DNA of 64,000 nucleotides. It comes from Jannaschia sp. S6380. Its GTDB lineage: Bacteria > Pseudomonadota > Alphaproteobacteria > Rhodobacterales > Rhodobacteraceae. Position 1 is the first letter of the stretch. The number at the start of each line of letters is the position of its first letter. This document shows positions 20,707 through 29,454 of this stretch, piece after piece. The DNA lies in the NCBI RefSeq assembly GCF_023015695.1, contig NZ_JALKAS010000001.1:1240001-1304000 (forward strand). The letters are read 5' to 3'. Under the pieces are notes generated by a model. It was not told the origin of the DNA, did no database searches, and saw only the letters and a list, made by a program, of their open reading frames with translations. Both the position numbers and the translations under genes were made by a program.

Positions 20707-20735
20707 GTTTTTCTGTCCCCGGACGAATTTTTCTC

Positions 20736-20760
20736 GGAACCAAACGGACGCGGTGCCGTT
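20736..20760 (+). promoter_or_regulatory. EcfG-dependent promoter of nepR-ecfG
   Basis: GGAAC (20736-20740) and CGTT (20757-20760) are spaced by 16 bases, an exact match to the EcfG consensus GGAAC-N16/17-CGTT. It lies about 54 bases upstream of nepR and implies autoregulation of the sigma factor operon. Confidence 0.85.
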
Positions 20761-20768
20761 TGGGTTCC
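20743..20768 (-). promoter_or_regulatory. EcfG-dependent promoter of phyR
   Basis: On the minus strand GGAAC (20768-20764) and CGTT (20746-20743) are spaced by 17 bases, again an exact consensus match. It points at phyR and overlaps the nepR promoter almost completely. Confidence 0.82.
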
Positions 20769-20813
20769 AGAGCCAGCAAGAATAATACGTCTTTCCGAGG
20801 GTGCAACTTGATC

Positions 20814-20978
20814 ATGACCGAACCCGAGCAGGATGATGCCGACCGGGTATCGAAGCTTATCGACCAGAACCTGAAGCTGGTCTATTCCGACCTCGTGCAA
20901 GAAGAACTCCCGGACCGGTTCAAGGATCTGCTCGCCGTACTCAAGGCGCAGGACGCCGAGGAAAGCGACGACAAATGA
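20814..20978 (+). CDS. nepR: Anti-sigma factor NepR
   Basis: This 54-residue protein contains the NepR helix pattern: KLIDQNLKLVYSDLVQEELPDRFKDLLAVL, where the EELPDRF core matches the conserved EEIPDRF of the family (key residues at about 27-33). NepR holds EcfG inactive until PhyR-P sequesters it. I take the ATG at 20814; the longer frame upstream would start inside the promoter. Its stop overlaps the ecfG start by 4 bases (ATGA). Confidence 0.93.
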   Translation: MTEPEQDDADRVSKLIDQNLKLVYSDLVQEELPDRFKDLLAVLKAQDAEESDDK

Positions 20979-21544
20979 CCGCCAAGCCGAGCGGGGCCGA
21001 CCCCCGAGAAGCGATGCTGGATCACCTTCCGGCACTACGGGCCTTTGCGCTCAGCCTGACGCGCAACGGCGCCACCGCCGACGACATGGTGCAGGATACC
21101 GTGGTGAAGGCCTGGACCAACATGGACAAGTTCCAGCCCGGCACCAACATGCGCGCCTGGCTGTTCACGATCCTGAGGAACACCTATTACTCCAGCCGCC
21201 GCAAGCTGAACCGTGAAGTGTCGGACCCCGAGGGGACGATGGTGGCGAACCTGTCAGTGAAGCCCGATCATGACGGTCACCTGAACCTCACCGATTTCAA
21301 GAAGGCGTTCGAGACCCTGCCGGATGAGCAGCGCGAGGCATTGATCCTCGTCGGCGCCTCCGGCTTCAGCTACGAGGAAGCGGCCGGAATGTGCGGCGTC
21401 GCCATCGGCACGATCAAGAGCCGGGCCAATCGCGGCCGCGCCAGGCTGACGGAACTTCTCCAACTCGATGGCGACTCTCCGATGGAGATGACCGACAATG
21501 CGACCATGGCGGTGGTGGCCGGAGGCGGGAGCGTTCTGCGCTGA
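20975..21544 (+). CDS. ecfG: General stress sigma factor EcfG
   Basis: This 189-residue ECF sigma factor has region 2 (DDMVQDTVVKAWTNMDKF followed by MRAWLFTILRNTYYSSRRK, about residues 32-72) and region 4 (ILVGASGFSYEEAAGMCGV and GTIKSRANRGRARL, about 125-160). Location after nepR and opposite phyR marks it as the EcfG/SigT group, directing RNA polymerase to GGAAC-N16/17-CGTT promoters under general stress. The start codon overlaps nepR, giving coupled translation of sigma and anti-sigma. The next gene follows without a gap. Confidence 0.95.
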   Translation: MTAKPSGADPREAMLDHLPALRAFALSLTRNGATADDMVQDTVVKAWTNMDKFQPGTNMRAWLFTILRNTYYSSRRKLNREVSDPEGTMVANLSVKPDHDGHLNLTDFKKAFETLPDEQREALILVGASGFSYEEAAGMCGVAIGTIKSRANRGRARLTELLQLDGDSPMEMTDNATMAVVAGGGSVLR

Positions 21545-23286
21545 CCCCCGCGGACAAGATCCCCGACCCCTGGTACGAAAGCCTCAAGGTCAGACTGGCG
21601 GCCCTGCTCTCCCTTGCGCTGCTCCCGATCGGACTAATCGCGGTCCTGCAGACACAGAGCGTCGCGCTCAAGGCACAGGACAATGCCGAACTGGCGCTTC
21701 TGGCCCTAACGGAACAGGCTGCCTTCCAGGAGCGGCTCGCCGTTCGGGAGGCCGTCGGCACCGCGGCGGCCCTCTCCGCCGTCATCCCCTCCTTCGTCGA
21801 TGATCCCGACCGCTGCAGCGCCTATCTGAGGGGCATCGTCGAGGACAACGACCGTTTCAGTTTCCTGGGGTACATTCCGGTCGACGGGCGGATGACCTGT
21901 TCCTCCTACGGGCAGGTCGTGGACTTCTCGGACAGCCCGGAACTGGCCGCGGCGATCGACAATCCGGTCTCCTCGATCCGCGCCAATCCGAACGGGCCCC
22001 TCAGCGGGACGTCCATCCTGGCAGTGGCGGAACCGGTCTTCGGCGGCACGGGCGACCTTCTGGGATTCGTCAACGTCTCCATCCCCCACGAAAGCCTGCG
22101 TGCCGAGCGCCTGACGGAGGGCGAGGATCAGGTCGACGACGCGCTGGTCGAACTCGTGACCTTCAACGCACGGGGCGAGCCGATCACCGCGCTGGGCTCG
22201 CTCGACGCCATCCCCGATCTGCTGCCCGAGGGGGTCTCGCTGGCCAGCATGGCCTATCCCGATGCCCAGGCCCTGACCGCCGCGGCGCCCGGTGGTGCCC
22301 CCCGCATCTATACCGTCGCCCCGATCACGCGCGGACAGTTCTATGTCCTGGGCATCTGGGACGGCACCGCGACGCTGGCGCGCCAGACCGATGGCGACAT
22401 CCTGACGAGCCTCTTTCCAGCCCTGATGTGGGCGGTCAGCCTCGCCGTCTCGCTTTTTGCGGTGCATCAACTCATCACCCGCCACCTGACCCGGCTGGGC
22501 CGGCAGATGGCGCTGTTCACCGCCGCGCGGCGGATCCCCAGGCTGACCTCCGACGGCAACCCGCCCAGCGAGATCAAGCGGATCCAGCGGGCGTTCCACG
22601 ACATGACTGAGGCGCTGATCCGCGACGAGGCGTCGCTCGAGAACGCCGTCCGCGAGAAGAGCGTTCTGGTCAAGGAAATCCATCACCGGGTGAAGAACAA
22701 CCTTCAGCTGATCTCCTCGATCATCAACCTTCAGATCCGCGACGTCGAAGGGTCCGAGGCCAAGCATGCCCTGCGCCAGACCCAGGATCGCGTGCTCGGC
22801 ATGGCGACAATCCATCGCGACCTCTACCAGACCGATGACACCGGCCTCGTGAATGTCGGCCACCTGATCGAGGAGGTGGTGCGCAAATCCATCGACTCCG
22901 CGCTCGGCGGCGACACGATCGCGCTGGACCTTCGGATCGAGCGCGTGTGGCTGTTCCCCGATCAGGCGGTCCCCATGTCGCTGCTGACCGCCGAGGCGGT
23001 GATGAACGCCATCAAGCACATGCCCCCCATCGGAACCGAACATGCCCGTGAAATGTCGGTGCGCTTCCATGAGGATGACGACCGAACCTGTCATTTCTGC
23101 CTGTCCAACACGATGCTTCCGCGCGTCGAGGAGGAACGCCGCAGCACCGGGATGGGTCGCAAGCTGATGCGCGCCTTCGCGACCCAGCTCGACGCCGAGA
23201 TCGAGAGCCGGGAGGCGGACGGGTGGCACCACCTGACCGTCACCTTCCGCGCGTCCGATTTCACGCCCGCGCCCGGGACCTACTGA
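21541..23286 (+). CDS. Membrane sensor histidine kinase (HisKA_2/HWE type) of the stress response
   Basis: About 581 residues. The protein has an N-terminal membrane helix (about 17-37), a periplasmic sensor region (about 40-270), a second helix (SLFPALMWAVSLAVSLFAV, about 287-305), a HAMP-like linker, and a kinase core. The core has the HisKA_2 box KEIHHRVKNNLQLISSI, with the phosphorylatable His at about 381-382, then an ATPase domain with EAVMNAIKH and GMGRKLMRAFATQL. Kinases of this class in GSR loci phosphorylate PhyR. No ATG is available near the start; the CTG at 21541, overlapping the ecfG stop and preceded by GGAG, is the best candidate. Signal unknown. Confidence 0.82.
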   Translation: MTPADKIPDPWYESLKVRLAALLSLALLPIGLIAVLQTQSVALKAQDNAELALLALTEQAAFQERLAVREAVGTAAALSAVIPSFVDDPDRCSAYLRGIVEDNDRFSFLGYIPVDGRMTCSSYGQVVDFSDSPELAAAIDNPVSSIRANPNGPLSGTSILAVAEPVFGGTGDLLGFVNVSIPHESLRAERLTEGEDQVDDALVELVTFNARGEPITALGSLDAIPDLLPEGVSLASMAYPDAQALTAAAPGGAPRIYTVAPITRGQFYVLGIWDGTATLARQTDGDILTSLFPALMWAVSLAVSLFAVHQLITRHLTRLGRQMALFTAARRIPRLTSDGNPPSEIKRIQRAFHDMTEALIRDEASLENAVREKSVLVKEIHHRVKNNLQLISSIINLQIRDVEGSEAKHALRQTQDRVLGMATIHRDLYQTDDTGLVNVGHLIEEVVRKSIDSALGGDTIALDLRIERVWLFPDQAVPMSLLTAEAVMNAIKHMPPIGTEHAREMSVRFHEDDDRTCHFCLSNTMLPRVEEERRSTGMGRKLMRAFATQLDAEIESREADGWHHLTVTFRASDFTPAPGTY

Positions 23287-24830
23287 TGCCGCCGGGATCG
23301 GCCGCCGGCGAACCCGAGATCCTGCTGACGGCGGCCGAGGCGTTCCCGGAATTCGAACGGCTGTTCCTGAACGCCCGCGATCGGGTCTCGGTCGCCATGC
23401 GCATCTTCGACCCGCGAACGCGGCTTCACGCGCCGGAAGGACGCGCGATCGGCACGGACTGGTTCGACCTCGTGGTCCACACGTTGCGGCGTGGCGTCCG
23501 CCTGCGGATGATCATCAGCGATTTCGACCCGATCGTCCGGCCAGATTATCACCAACGGGCCACCCGCTGCCGTCGCCTGCTGCTCGCCGCGGGCGAGGTC
23601 TCGGGGAACCCGCACCTGCTTTCGGTCACCGCGGCCATGCATCCGGCGCGCGTCGGCCTGCTGGCCTCGCTGTTCCTGTGGCCCCGGGCGCGCGGCTACC
23701 TCAAGACGACCGAGGCGGAGCTGAACGCCCTGTCGCCGGCCCGACGGCGACGCCGGATCAGCGAGCTGCCGGCGCTGCGGCCCTATTTTGACGTCACGCC
23801 CGAAGGTGTGCGTCTGCGCCCCCTCGTCCTGCCGCGACTGAACGCCGTGACGCACCACCAGAAGCTCGCCGTGGCCGACGAGGAACGCCTCTATATCGGC
23901 GGCCTCGACCTGAATGACCGGCGGTTCGACACGCCCGACCACGACCGCCCGGCCAGCGAAACCTGGCACGACACGCAGGTCCTGCTGCAGGGCGCCGTGG
24001 CCGGCCAGGCCGACCACCACATCCGCACGTTCCTGGACGTGGTCGAGGGAAAGGCTGCGGCGCCCGATCTCCCCGACCTCCTGCGGACGCTATCGGCCCG
24101 GCGGAAATTCTCGGCACCCTATATCTCGCCCAAGCCTGTCCTGGCCAAGATCGCGGACGCGCATCTGGCGCGGATCGGAACGGCGCGAAAGCTGATCTAC
24201 CTGGAAAGCCAGTTCTTCCGCGACCGGGCCCTGGCGCGCGCGCTGGTTCGGGCGGCGCGACGCAATCCCGGGCTGAACCTGCTGCTCGTGCTGCCCTCGG
24301 CCCCCGACGACGTGGCCTTTCGGGGCAATACCGGACGCGACGCCAGATACGGCGAATACCTGCAGGCCAAATGCGTGCGCATGCTGCAAAGGGGCTTTGG
24401 CCGGCGCATCTTCATCGCCAGCCCGGCACAGCGCAAGTCGGCGGCGGCACGGAACCGGACCGTGGCCCATGGCGCGCCGATCATCTATCTGCATGCGAAG
24501 GTGTCGATCTTCGACCGCGACAGCGCCATCGTGTCGTCGGCCAACCTGAACGGTCGCAGCTTCCGCTGGGATACCGAGGCGGCAGTGGAGTTGACGGACC
24601 GGCCCGTCGTCGACCGGTTGCTCCGTCGCTGCATGACGCATTGGTATGCGGGCGAGATTCCCGAGGCGTTCCTCGACCCCGCGACGGCCGTGGCATCCTG
24701 GCGGGCGCATGCGCGCGCCAACGTCGCGCGGCGCCCCGAGGATCGGGAGGGCTATCTGCTGCCTTATCGTTCGGGGCCGGCGCGACGGTTCGGACGCGAT
24801 CTGCCGGGCATTCCCGAAGATATCGTCTGA
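23286..24830 (+). CDS. Phospholipase D/cardiolipin synthase-like protein
   Basis: This 514-residue protein has two HxKxxxxD motifs: HHQKLAVADEERLYIGGLDL (about residues 198-217) and LHAKVSIFDRDSAIVSSANL (about 402-421), each followed by the usual Gly/Ser-N element. That makes it an apparently active member of the phospholipase D superfamily, which includes phospholipases and cardiolipin synthases. There is no obvious signal peptide or membrane helix cluster; a hydrophobic patch RVGLLASLFLW is near residue 125. The ATG overlaps the kinase stop by 1 base (TGATG), so it is translationally coupled to the stress-response kinase. A role in membrane lipid remodelling under stress is inference. Confidence 0.88.
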   Translation: MPPGSAAGEPEILLTAAEAFPEFERLFLNARDRVSVAMRIFDPRTRLHAPEGRAIGTDWFDLVVHTLRRGVRLRMIISDFDPIVRPDYHQRATRCRRLLLAAGEVSGNPHLLSVTAAMHPARVGLLASLFLWPRARGYLKTTEAELNALSPARRRRRISELPALRPYFDVTPEGVRLRPLVLPRLNAVTHHQKLAVADEERLYIGGLDLNDRRFDTPDHDRPASETWHDTQVLLQGAVAGQADHHIRTFLDVVEGKAAAPDLPDLLRTLSARRKFSAPYISPKPVLAKIADAHLARIGTARKLIYLESQFFRDRALARALVRAARRNPGLNLLLVLPSAPDDVAFRGNTGRDARYGEYLQAKCVRMLQRGFGRRIFIASPAQRKSAAARNRTVAHGAPIIYLHAKVSIFDRDSAIVSSANLNGRSFRWDTEAAVELTDRPVVDRLLRRCMTHWYAGEIPEAFLDPATAVASWRAHARANVARRPEDREGYLLPYRSGPARRFGRDLPGIPEDIV

Positions 24831-25117
24831 TCGGAACGCCACGAAAACGGACCGCGCGCCGGGCGACGGATGCGGGGGGCTCCATCGGCGGACACGCGAT
24901 CCTGGACCGCATGCGCGCGATCCGGAGCCGCATCGGAAGATGTCAGAGGGACGACGCCCCGGCTGTTTGCGGCCGGGCGACGATCCGAAGGGTTCCGTAG
25001 CGGAAACGCAGCCAAGCGCCATCGGGTTCCACCATTACGGCGCGGATCCTCGCCCGGGGTCGCGGATCCGCCGGGGAGGGGCTAGATGCAGACCGCGAAC
25101 CGCCCCGGGATGACCAG
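24831..25117. other. Intergenic region with weak terminator-like hairpin
   Basis: About 290 bases between the phospholipase D gene and mnmH. A CCCGGC/GCCGGG stem (24958-24963 with 24972-24977) has an 8-base loop but no T tract. I see no other recognisable gene or RNA. Confidence 0.35.
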
Positions 25118-26158
25118 ATGCCGCATATCCTGACCGCCCTGCCCCTGACCGGGCTGCCCTTCGACGAGATCATCGACGTTCGCGCCCCGGCCGAGTTCGC
25201 GGAGGACCACATTCCGGGGGCCGTCAACCTGCCCGTCCTGTCGGACGCGGAGCGCGCGCGCGTCGGCACGCTCTATGTTCGCGAGGACCGGTTTCTGGCC
25301 CGCAAGGTCGGCGCGGCGCTGGTCGCCCGCAACGCCGCGCTGCATATCGAGGGCCCGTTGGCCGACCGCGACGGCGGATGGCGGCCTCTGGTCTATTGCT
25401 GGCGGGGCGGCCAGCGGTCCAACTCCTTCGCCACGATCCTGTCGCAGATCGGCTGGCGCGTCGACGTCGTCGAGGGCGGCTATCGCAGCTATCGCCGGCT
25501 GGTGGCGGCGCGGTTGTACGAGGACGCGTTGCCGCACCGGCTGATCCTGATCGATGGAGGGACGGGGACGGGCAAGACCGAGTTGCTGCATGTCATCCGG
25601 CGGGCCGGCGGTCAGGTCGTCGACCTCGAAGGGCTCGCCAACCACCGCGGGTCGAATTTCGGTGGCCTTGCCGACCCGCAGCCGTCGCAGAAGATGTTCG
25701 AATCCCGCCTCGTGCATGCGCTGGACCGGCTGGACGACCGACAGCCCATCTTCTTGGAAGCCGAGAGCAACGCCATCGGGCGCGTCCGCCTGCCCCCCGC
25801 ACTCTGGTCGGCGATGGCCACGGCCGAGGTGATCCGGCTGCAGGCGCCGGCCGCGGCGCGGGGCCGTTTCCTGACGACGACCTATCCCGATCTGACGGCC
25901 GATCCCGACCTGCTGGCGCGCCGGATCGACAGCCTGCGTCCCTATCATGCCAGGGATGTGATCGACGAATGGCACGCGCTGGCGAGGGGTGGGCAGCATG
26001 CCGAACTGGCCGCGGACCTGATCGCACGGCATTACGATCCGCGCTATCGCAACCACGGCAAGGACCGGACGGAACTGGGCCGAATAGAGCTGCGCGACAT
26101 GTCGCCCGCCGACCTGGCACGCGCCGCCGACCGCGCCATCGCGATGGCCGGCGGCTAG
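25118..26158 (+). CDS. mnmH: tRNA 2-selenouridine synthase
   Basis: This 346-residue enzyme (also SelU/YbbB) replaces sulfur with selenium in 2-thiouridine at the wobble position of tRNAs for Lys, Glu and Gln. It has a rhodanese domain (about 1-130) with catalytic Cys94 in YCWRGGQRSNS, then a P-loop domain with GGTGTGKT (residues 147-154) and LEGLANHRGSNFGG. It uses selenophosphate made by SelD, which is encoded convergently next door. The stops of the two genes share one CTAG tetranucleotide. Confidence 0.95.
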   Translation: MPHILTALPLTGLPFDEIIDVRAPAEFAEDHIPGAVNLPVLSDAERARVGTLYVREDRFLARKVGAALVARNAALHIEGPLADRDGGWRPLVYCWRGGQRSNSFATILSQIGWRVDVVEGGYRSYRRLVAARLYEDALPHRLILIDGGTGTGKTELLHVIRRAGGQVVDLEGLANHRGSNFGGLADPQPSQKMFESRLVHALDRLDDRQPIFLEAESNAIGRVRLPPALWSAMATAEVIRLQAPAAARGRFLTTTYPDLTADPDLLARRIDSLRPYHARDVIDEWHALARGGQHAELAADLIARHYDPRYRNHGKDRTELGRIELRDMSPADLARAADRAIAMAGG

Positions 26159-28323
26159 ACGCAGCGCAGCCCCGGCGCGGTCGTCATCGTGCCGATCCGC
26201 GCGGCGGCGTGTCCCGCATCCCGCAACCGGCGTAGCAGATCCCCGGCCGCGTCCGGCGCGACCGCCGCCAACAGGCCGCCCGCTGTCTGCGGATCGTGAA
26301 GCAGAACCCCACGCGGCCCCGATGCCCCCGACACCGGCGCCGCGCGCGCGTTCGCGTGATGGATGGCCGAGCGAACGCCCGCCTCCGCCAGCGTCAGCGC
26401 ACCGTTCATGATCGGGACCGCCTGCAGGGTTATCTCGGCACCCGTGCCGCTGGCCCGGCAGATCGCGTCCAGATGACCGGCCAGGCCGAAGCCCGTGACG
26501 TCGGTCATCGCATGCGCCCCCCGCAAGATGGTCGCCGCATCCCCTTGCGGCGCGGCCATCAGGCGCAACGCCGCCATGACGTCGCGCCCATCGGCGCGCC
26601 CCGCCATCTCGGCCGCCAGAAGGGTGCCGCTGCCGATCGGCCGCGTCAGCAGGATCGCGTCGCCCGCGGATGCCCCCGCATGACCGATCGGGTTGCCCGC
26701 ATGCAGCCCCGTCAGCGTGAACCCCACCGTCAGCTCCGCCCCCATGCTGGTATGTCCGCCCACCAGGTCCGCCCCCGCGGCGGCCATTACGTCGGACGCG
26801 GCCTCCATGACCTCCGCCAAGGTGCGTGTCTGCAGGCGCGGGGACATGCGCGGCAGGATGATGGTGGCCAACGCCGCCTGCGGCACCGCGCCCATCGCCC
26901 AGACGTCGCCCAGGGTGTGGACCGCCGCGATGCGGGTCATCAGCGCCGGATCGTCCGTGAAGCCGCGCAGATGGTCGGTGGTCAGAACCTGCCGTCCGTC
27001 GCCATGCGCCAGGATGGCGGCGTCGTCGCCGGGTCGCGACAGCACGTCATCGCGCGCGGGCGGCGGCAAGGCGGCCAAGGCCGCGCGCAACGCGTCCGGC
27101 CCGACCTTCGCGCCGCAGCCGCCGCAAAGCGGCAGCGACGGACCTTCTTCCGCCAGATCGTCCACGATCCGGTCGGGCAGGTCCGGCGCGGCCATGGCCG
27201 GCAGGTCCGTCAGCTTGCGCATGAAGGCGCGGTCGATCCGATCCTTCCACCGCCATATCAGGTCGCCCGACGCGACGAGGCCCGCCTTTTCGGCCAGCGC
27301 CGTCTTTCCACCCAGCGAGACCAGCTTCAGATAGCGCCGTTGCGGCCGGAACGGGCGGCGGCGGCCCTCTCCCAGCGCGGCCCTGAGGTTGTGATGCAGG
27401 ATGGGCGCCGCGCGAACGGCATAGACCCCCGCCTTGGGCCGGGGCGCGTGGGTCAGATGTGCGCAATCGCCGGCGGCGAACAGGTTGGCGACCCCCTCCA
27501 CCCCCAGGTCGGGTCCGACGCGGATGAACCCGTCCGTCAGCGGCAGACCGGTCGCGGCCAGCCATTCATGCGGTCGCGCGCCCGCGGCCCCGGTGACGAA
27601 GGCGGCGGGCACGTTTTCGCCCGTGTCCAACGCGACGTGATCGGCGGCCACGGCGGTCGCCGTCACCCCGGTGCGGACCGTCACGCCGCGTTCTTCCAGC
27701 GCCGCGCGCAGCCGTCGCCGGGCACGAGGGCCGACGCCCGTCAACTGATCGGCGGACTCCAGCAGGGAGACGCGCGCCGTCGGATCGACGGCGGCGAGCG
27801 CGTGGGCCATCGCCATCGCCAGTTCCATTCCCGCCACGCCGCCGCCGATCACGACCGTGTCGCCCGGTGCCCCCTCGCCGACGGCGCCCAGATGCTTCCG
27901 CCACCCGTCCGCGAAACCCTGAAGCGGCTTGGCCGGCGTGCCGTGGGCGGCGAACCCCTCCAGCGCCGGCATGTCGGAATGGATGCCGATATCGATCGAG
28001 GCCACGTCATAGGCCACCGTTCCGCGCCCTTCGACCGTCAGGGTGCCGGCATTCGGGTCGAGCCCGGTCACCGCCCCGTCGATCAGCCGTGCGCCCGCGA
28101 ACCGCGCCAGCCGGACGAGGTCGATGTCCAGTTCCTCGCGGGTATAGTGACCCGCGACATGGCCGGGCAGCATGCCGGTATAGGGCGCCGTCGGTCCGGG
28201 GTTGATCAAGGTGACCCGCGTTCCGGGCAGCGGATCCATGCCCCAGCGCCGCAGGACCAGTGCATGCGCATGTCCGCCGCCCACCAGGACGAGATCGCGT
28301 GTCAGGGGAATCTGGGGCTGCAT
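26155..28323 (-). CDS. selD: Selenide, water dikinase SelD fused to an N-terminal NADH dehydrogenase-like flavoprotein
   Basis: The 722-residue protein joins two enzymes. Residues 1 to about 380 are a pyridine nucleotide-disulphide-type flavoprotein with LVLVGGGHAHALVL (11-24), VVIGGGVAGMELAMAMAHAL (157-176) and LFAAGDCAHL (281-290). Residues about 395-722 are SelD, which makes selenophosphate from selenide and ATP. The catalytic Cys/Lys pair is Cys403 and Lys406 (GGCGAKVG); the second Cys of the usual GCGCK motif is Ala. Further SelD motifs are TTDHLRGFTDDP, HTLGDVWAMGA, GGHTSMGAELTVGF and MTDVTGFGLAGHL. This fusion is known from cyanobacteria and proteobacteria; the flavoprotein may deliver reduced selenium (inference). 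Confidence 0.94.
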   Translation of the reverse strand: MQPQIPLTRDLVLVGGGHAHALVLRRWGMDPLPGTRVTLINPGPTAPYTGMLPGHVAGHYTREELDIDLVRLARFAGARLIDGAVTGLDPNAGTLTVEGRGTVAYDVASIDIGIHSDMPALEGFAAHGTPAKPLQGFADGWRKHLGAVGEGAPGDTVVIGGGVAGMELAMAMAHALAAVDPTARVSLLESADQLTGVGPRARRRLRAALEERGVTVRTGVTATAVAADHVALDTGENVPAAFVTGAAGARPHEWLAATGLPLTDGFIRVGPDLGVEGVANLFAAGDCAHLTHAPRPKAGVYAVRAAPILHHNLRAALGEGRRRPFRPQRRYLKLVSLGGKTALAEKAGLVASGDLIWRWKDRIDRAFMRKLTDLPAMAAPDLPDRIVDDLAEEGPSLPLCGGCGAKVGPDALRAALAALPPPARDDVLSRPGDDAAILAHGDGRQVLTTDHLRGFTDDPALMTRIAAVHTLGDVWAMGAVPQAALATIILPRMSPRLQTRTLAEVMEAASDVMAAAGADLVGGHTSMGAELTVGFTLTGLHAGNPIGHAGASAGDAILLTRPIGSGTLLAAEMAGRADGRDVMAALRLMAAPQGDAATILRGAHAMTDVTGFGLAGHLDAICRASGTGAEITLQAVPIMNGALTLAEAGVRSAIHHANARAAPVSGASGPRGVLLHDPQTAGGLLAAVAPDAAGDLLRRLRDAGHAAARIGTMTTAPGLRCV

Positions 28324-28425
28324 GGCGGGCCTTCTGCGGGGCGGCGGGTGTCCGGCTTCGGGTCCTGCCCCCTGCCGGCGGCCCGGTCAATGTCGACGGA
28401 CCCGCGATCCTGTCGGATCACGCGG

Positions 28426-29454
28426 TCAAATCAGGATCTGAACGACGATCGCGCCGCCATAGACCGTCAGCAGCGCCACGCTTTCCAGCCCGATGCCCGC
28501 CGGTCCGTCCTTCTGCCGCAGGATCTGCCCCATCAGCAGGATCACGGTCATGACCAGCCCGATCCCCAGCCAGAACAGGTCCTGCGAGGACACCGCATGA
28601 TAGAGCGACCCGTCGCGATATCCGGCATCCGAGATCGCCAGGAACAGCGTGTCGAAGGTGTTGCCGCCCACGATGCCGCCCACGGCCAGTTGCAGCGCCC
28701 GCCGACGAACGGCGGCCAGCGTCGTAACCAGTTCGGGCAGTGACGTCGCCACCGCCGTCAGCAGGGCCCCGACCAGCGATGCGCTCAGCCCGAGGCGATC
28801 GGTCATCTGGCCCCCGGCCTGCGCCACGATCCATCCGGCCGCGCCCATCAGCGCCATCAGGCCCGCGAACTCGGCCGCGATGGCGGCGGTGGACCGCGAC
28901 GGGTCGTCGTCCTGCTCGGGGTCATCGGAGCGGGTGCCCGCCGTCTGCACCGGCTTCCACATCGGAAATTCGCGCACCGTCCGCGTGGCCCGCAAGCCCC
29001 AGATATAGAGGACCGGCAGTGCGAATGACACCGGGTGCAGGCCCAGGAACGTCACCTCGGGCCCGGCAAAGGCCAGCACCGGCAACGTGAGCAGCAAGAC
29101 CAGCAGCGCGCCCTGGAACACGTTGGCCAACTCCGCTGCCGCATGTTCCAGATTGGCACGTCGGTGCAGCAGGTCGGCCAGTGCCAGGAACGCCGTCTGC
29201 GCGGCGATACCCCCCACCGCGTTCGAGAACGCAAGGCTCGCGCGGCCGTCGAGGGCGGAGGTGAACGAAACCACCGTGCCCGAAAGCGACGTGGCCGCGC
29301 CCAGCAGGACCGCGCCCACCAGCGCCTCGCCCAACCCGGTGCGGTCGGCCAGGCGGTCCGCCAGACCGGCCATCCGCATCCCCGCCCCGAGGATCAGCCC
29401 CGCCGCGACCGCGAACGCGCCGAAAAGGGCCGGGTTGGAGAGGTCTGCGATCAT
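28426..29454 (-). CDS. CaCA-family cation exchanger (Na+/Ca2+ or cation/H+)
   Basis: This 342-residue membrane protein has the inverted-repeat layout of sodium/calcium exchangers. The first alpha repeat is ADRTGLGEALVGAVLLGAATSLSG (about 37-60), the second SASLVGALLTAVATSLPELVTTLAA (about 220-244), with SNAVGGIAAQT and GGIVGGNTFDT after them. About ten helices are predicted with a charged loop in the middle (about 155-190). The second repeat has the Glu of SLPE, while the first has SLSG in the same place, so one of the two canonical acidic ion ligands is missing. Ion specificity is unclear. Confidence 0.8.
   Translation of the reverse strand: MIADLSNPALFGAFAVAAGLILGAGMRMAGLADRLADRTGLGEALVGAVLLGAATSLSGTVVSFTSALDGRASLAFSNAVGGIAAQTAFLALADLLHRRANLEHAAAELANVFQGALLVLLLTLPVLAFAGPEVTFLGLHPVSFALPVLYIWGLRATRTVREFPMWKPVQTAGTRSDDPEQDDDPSRSTAAIAAEFAGLMALMGAAGWIVAQAGGQMTDRLGLSASLVGALLTAVATSLPELVTTLAAVRRRALQLAVGGIVGGNTFDTLFLAISDAGYRDGSLYHAVSSQDLFWLGIGLVMTVILLMGQILRQKDGPAGIGLESVALLTVYGGAIVVQILI

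Noticed and set aside
26155..28323. Selenocysteine in SelD.
   Set aside because: The active-site position (residue 403) is encoded as Cys and no in-frame TGA is present.
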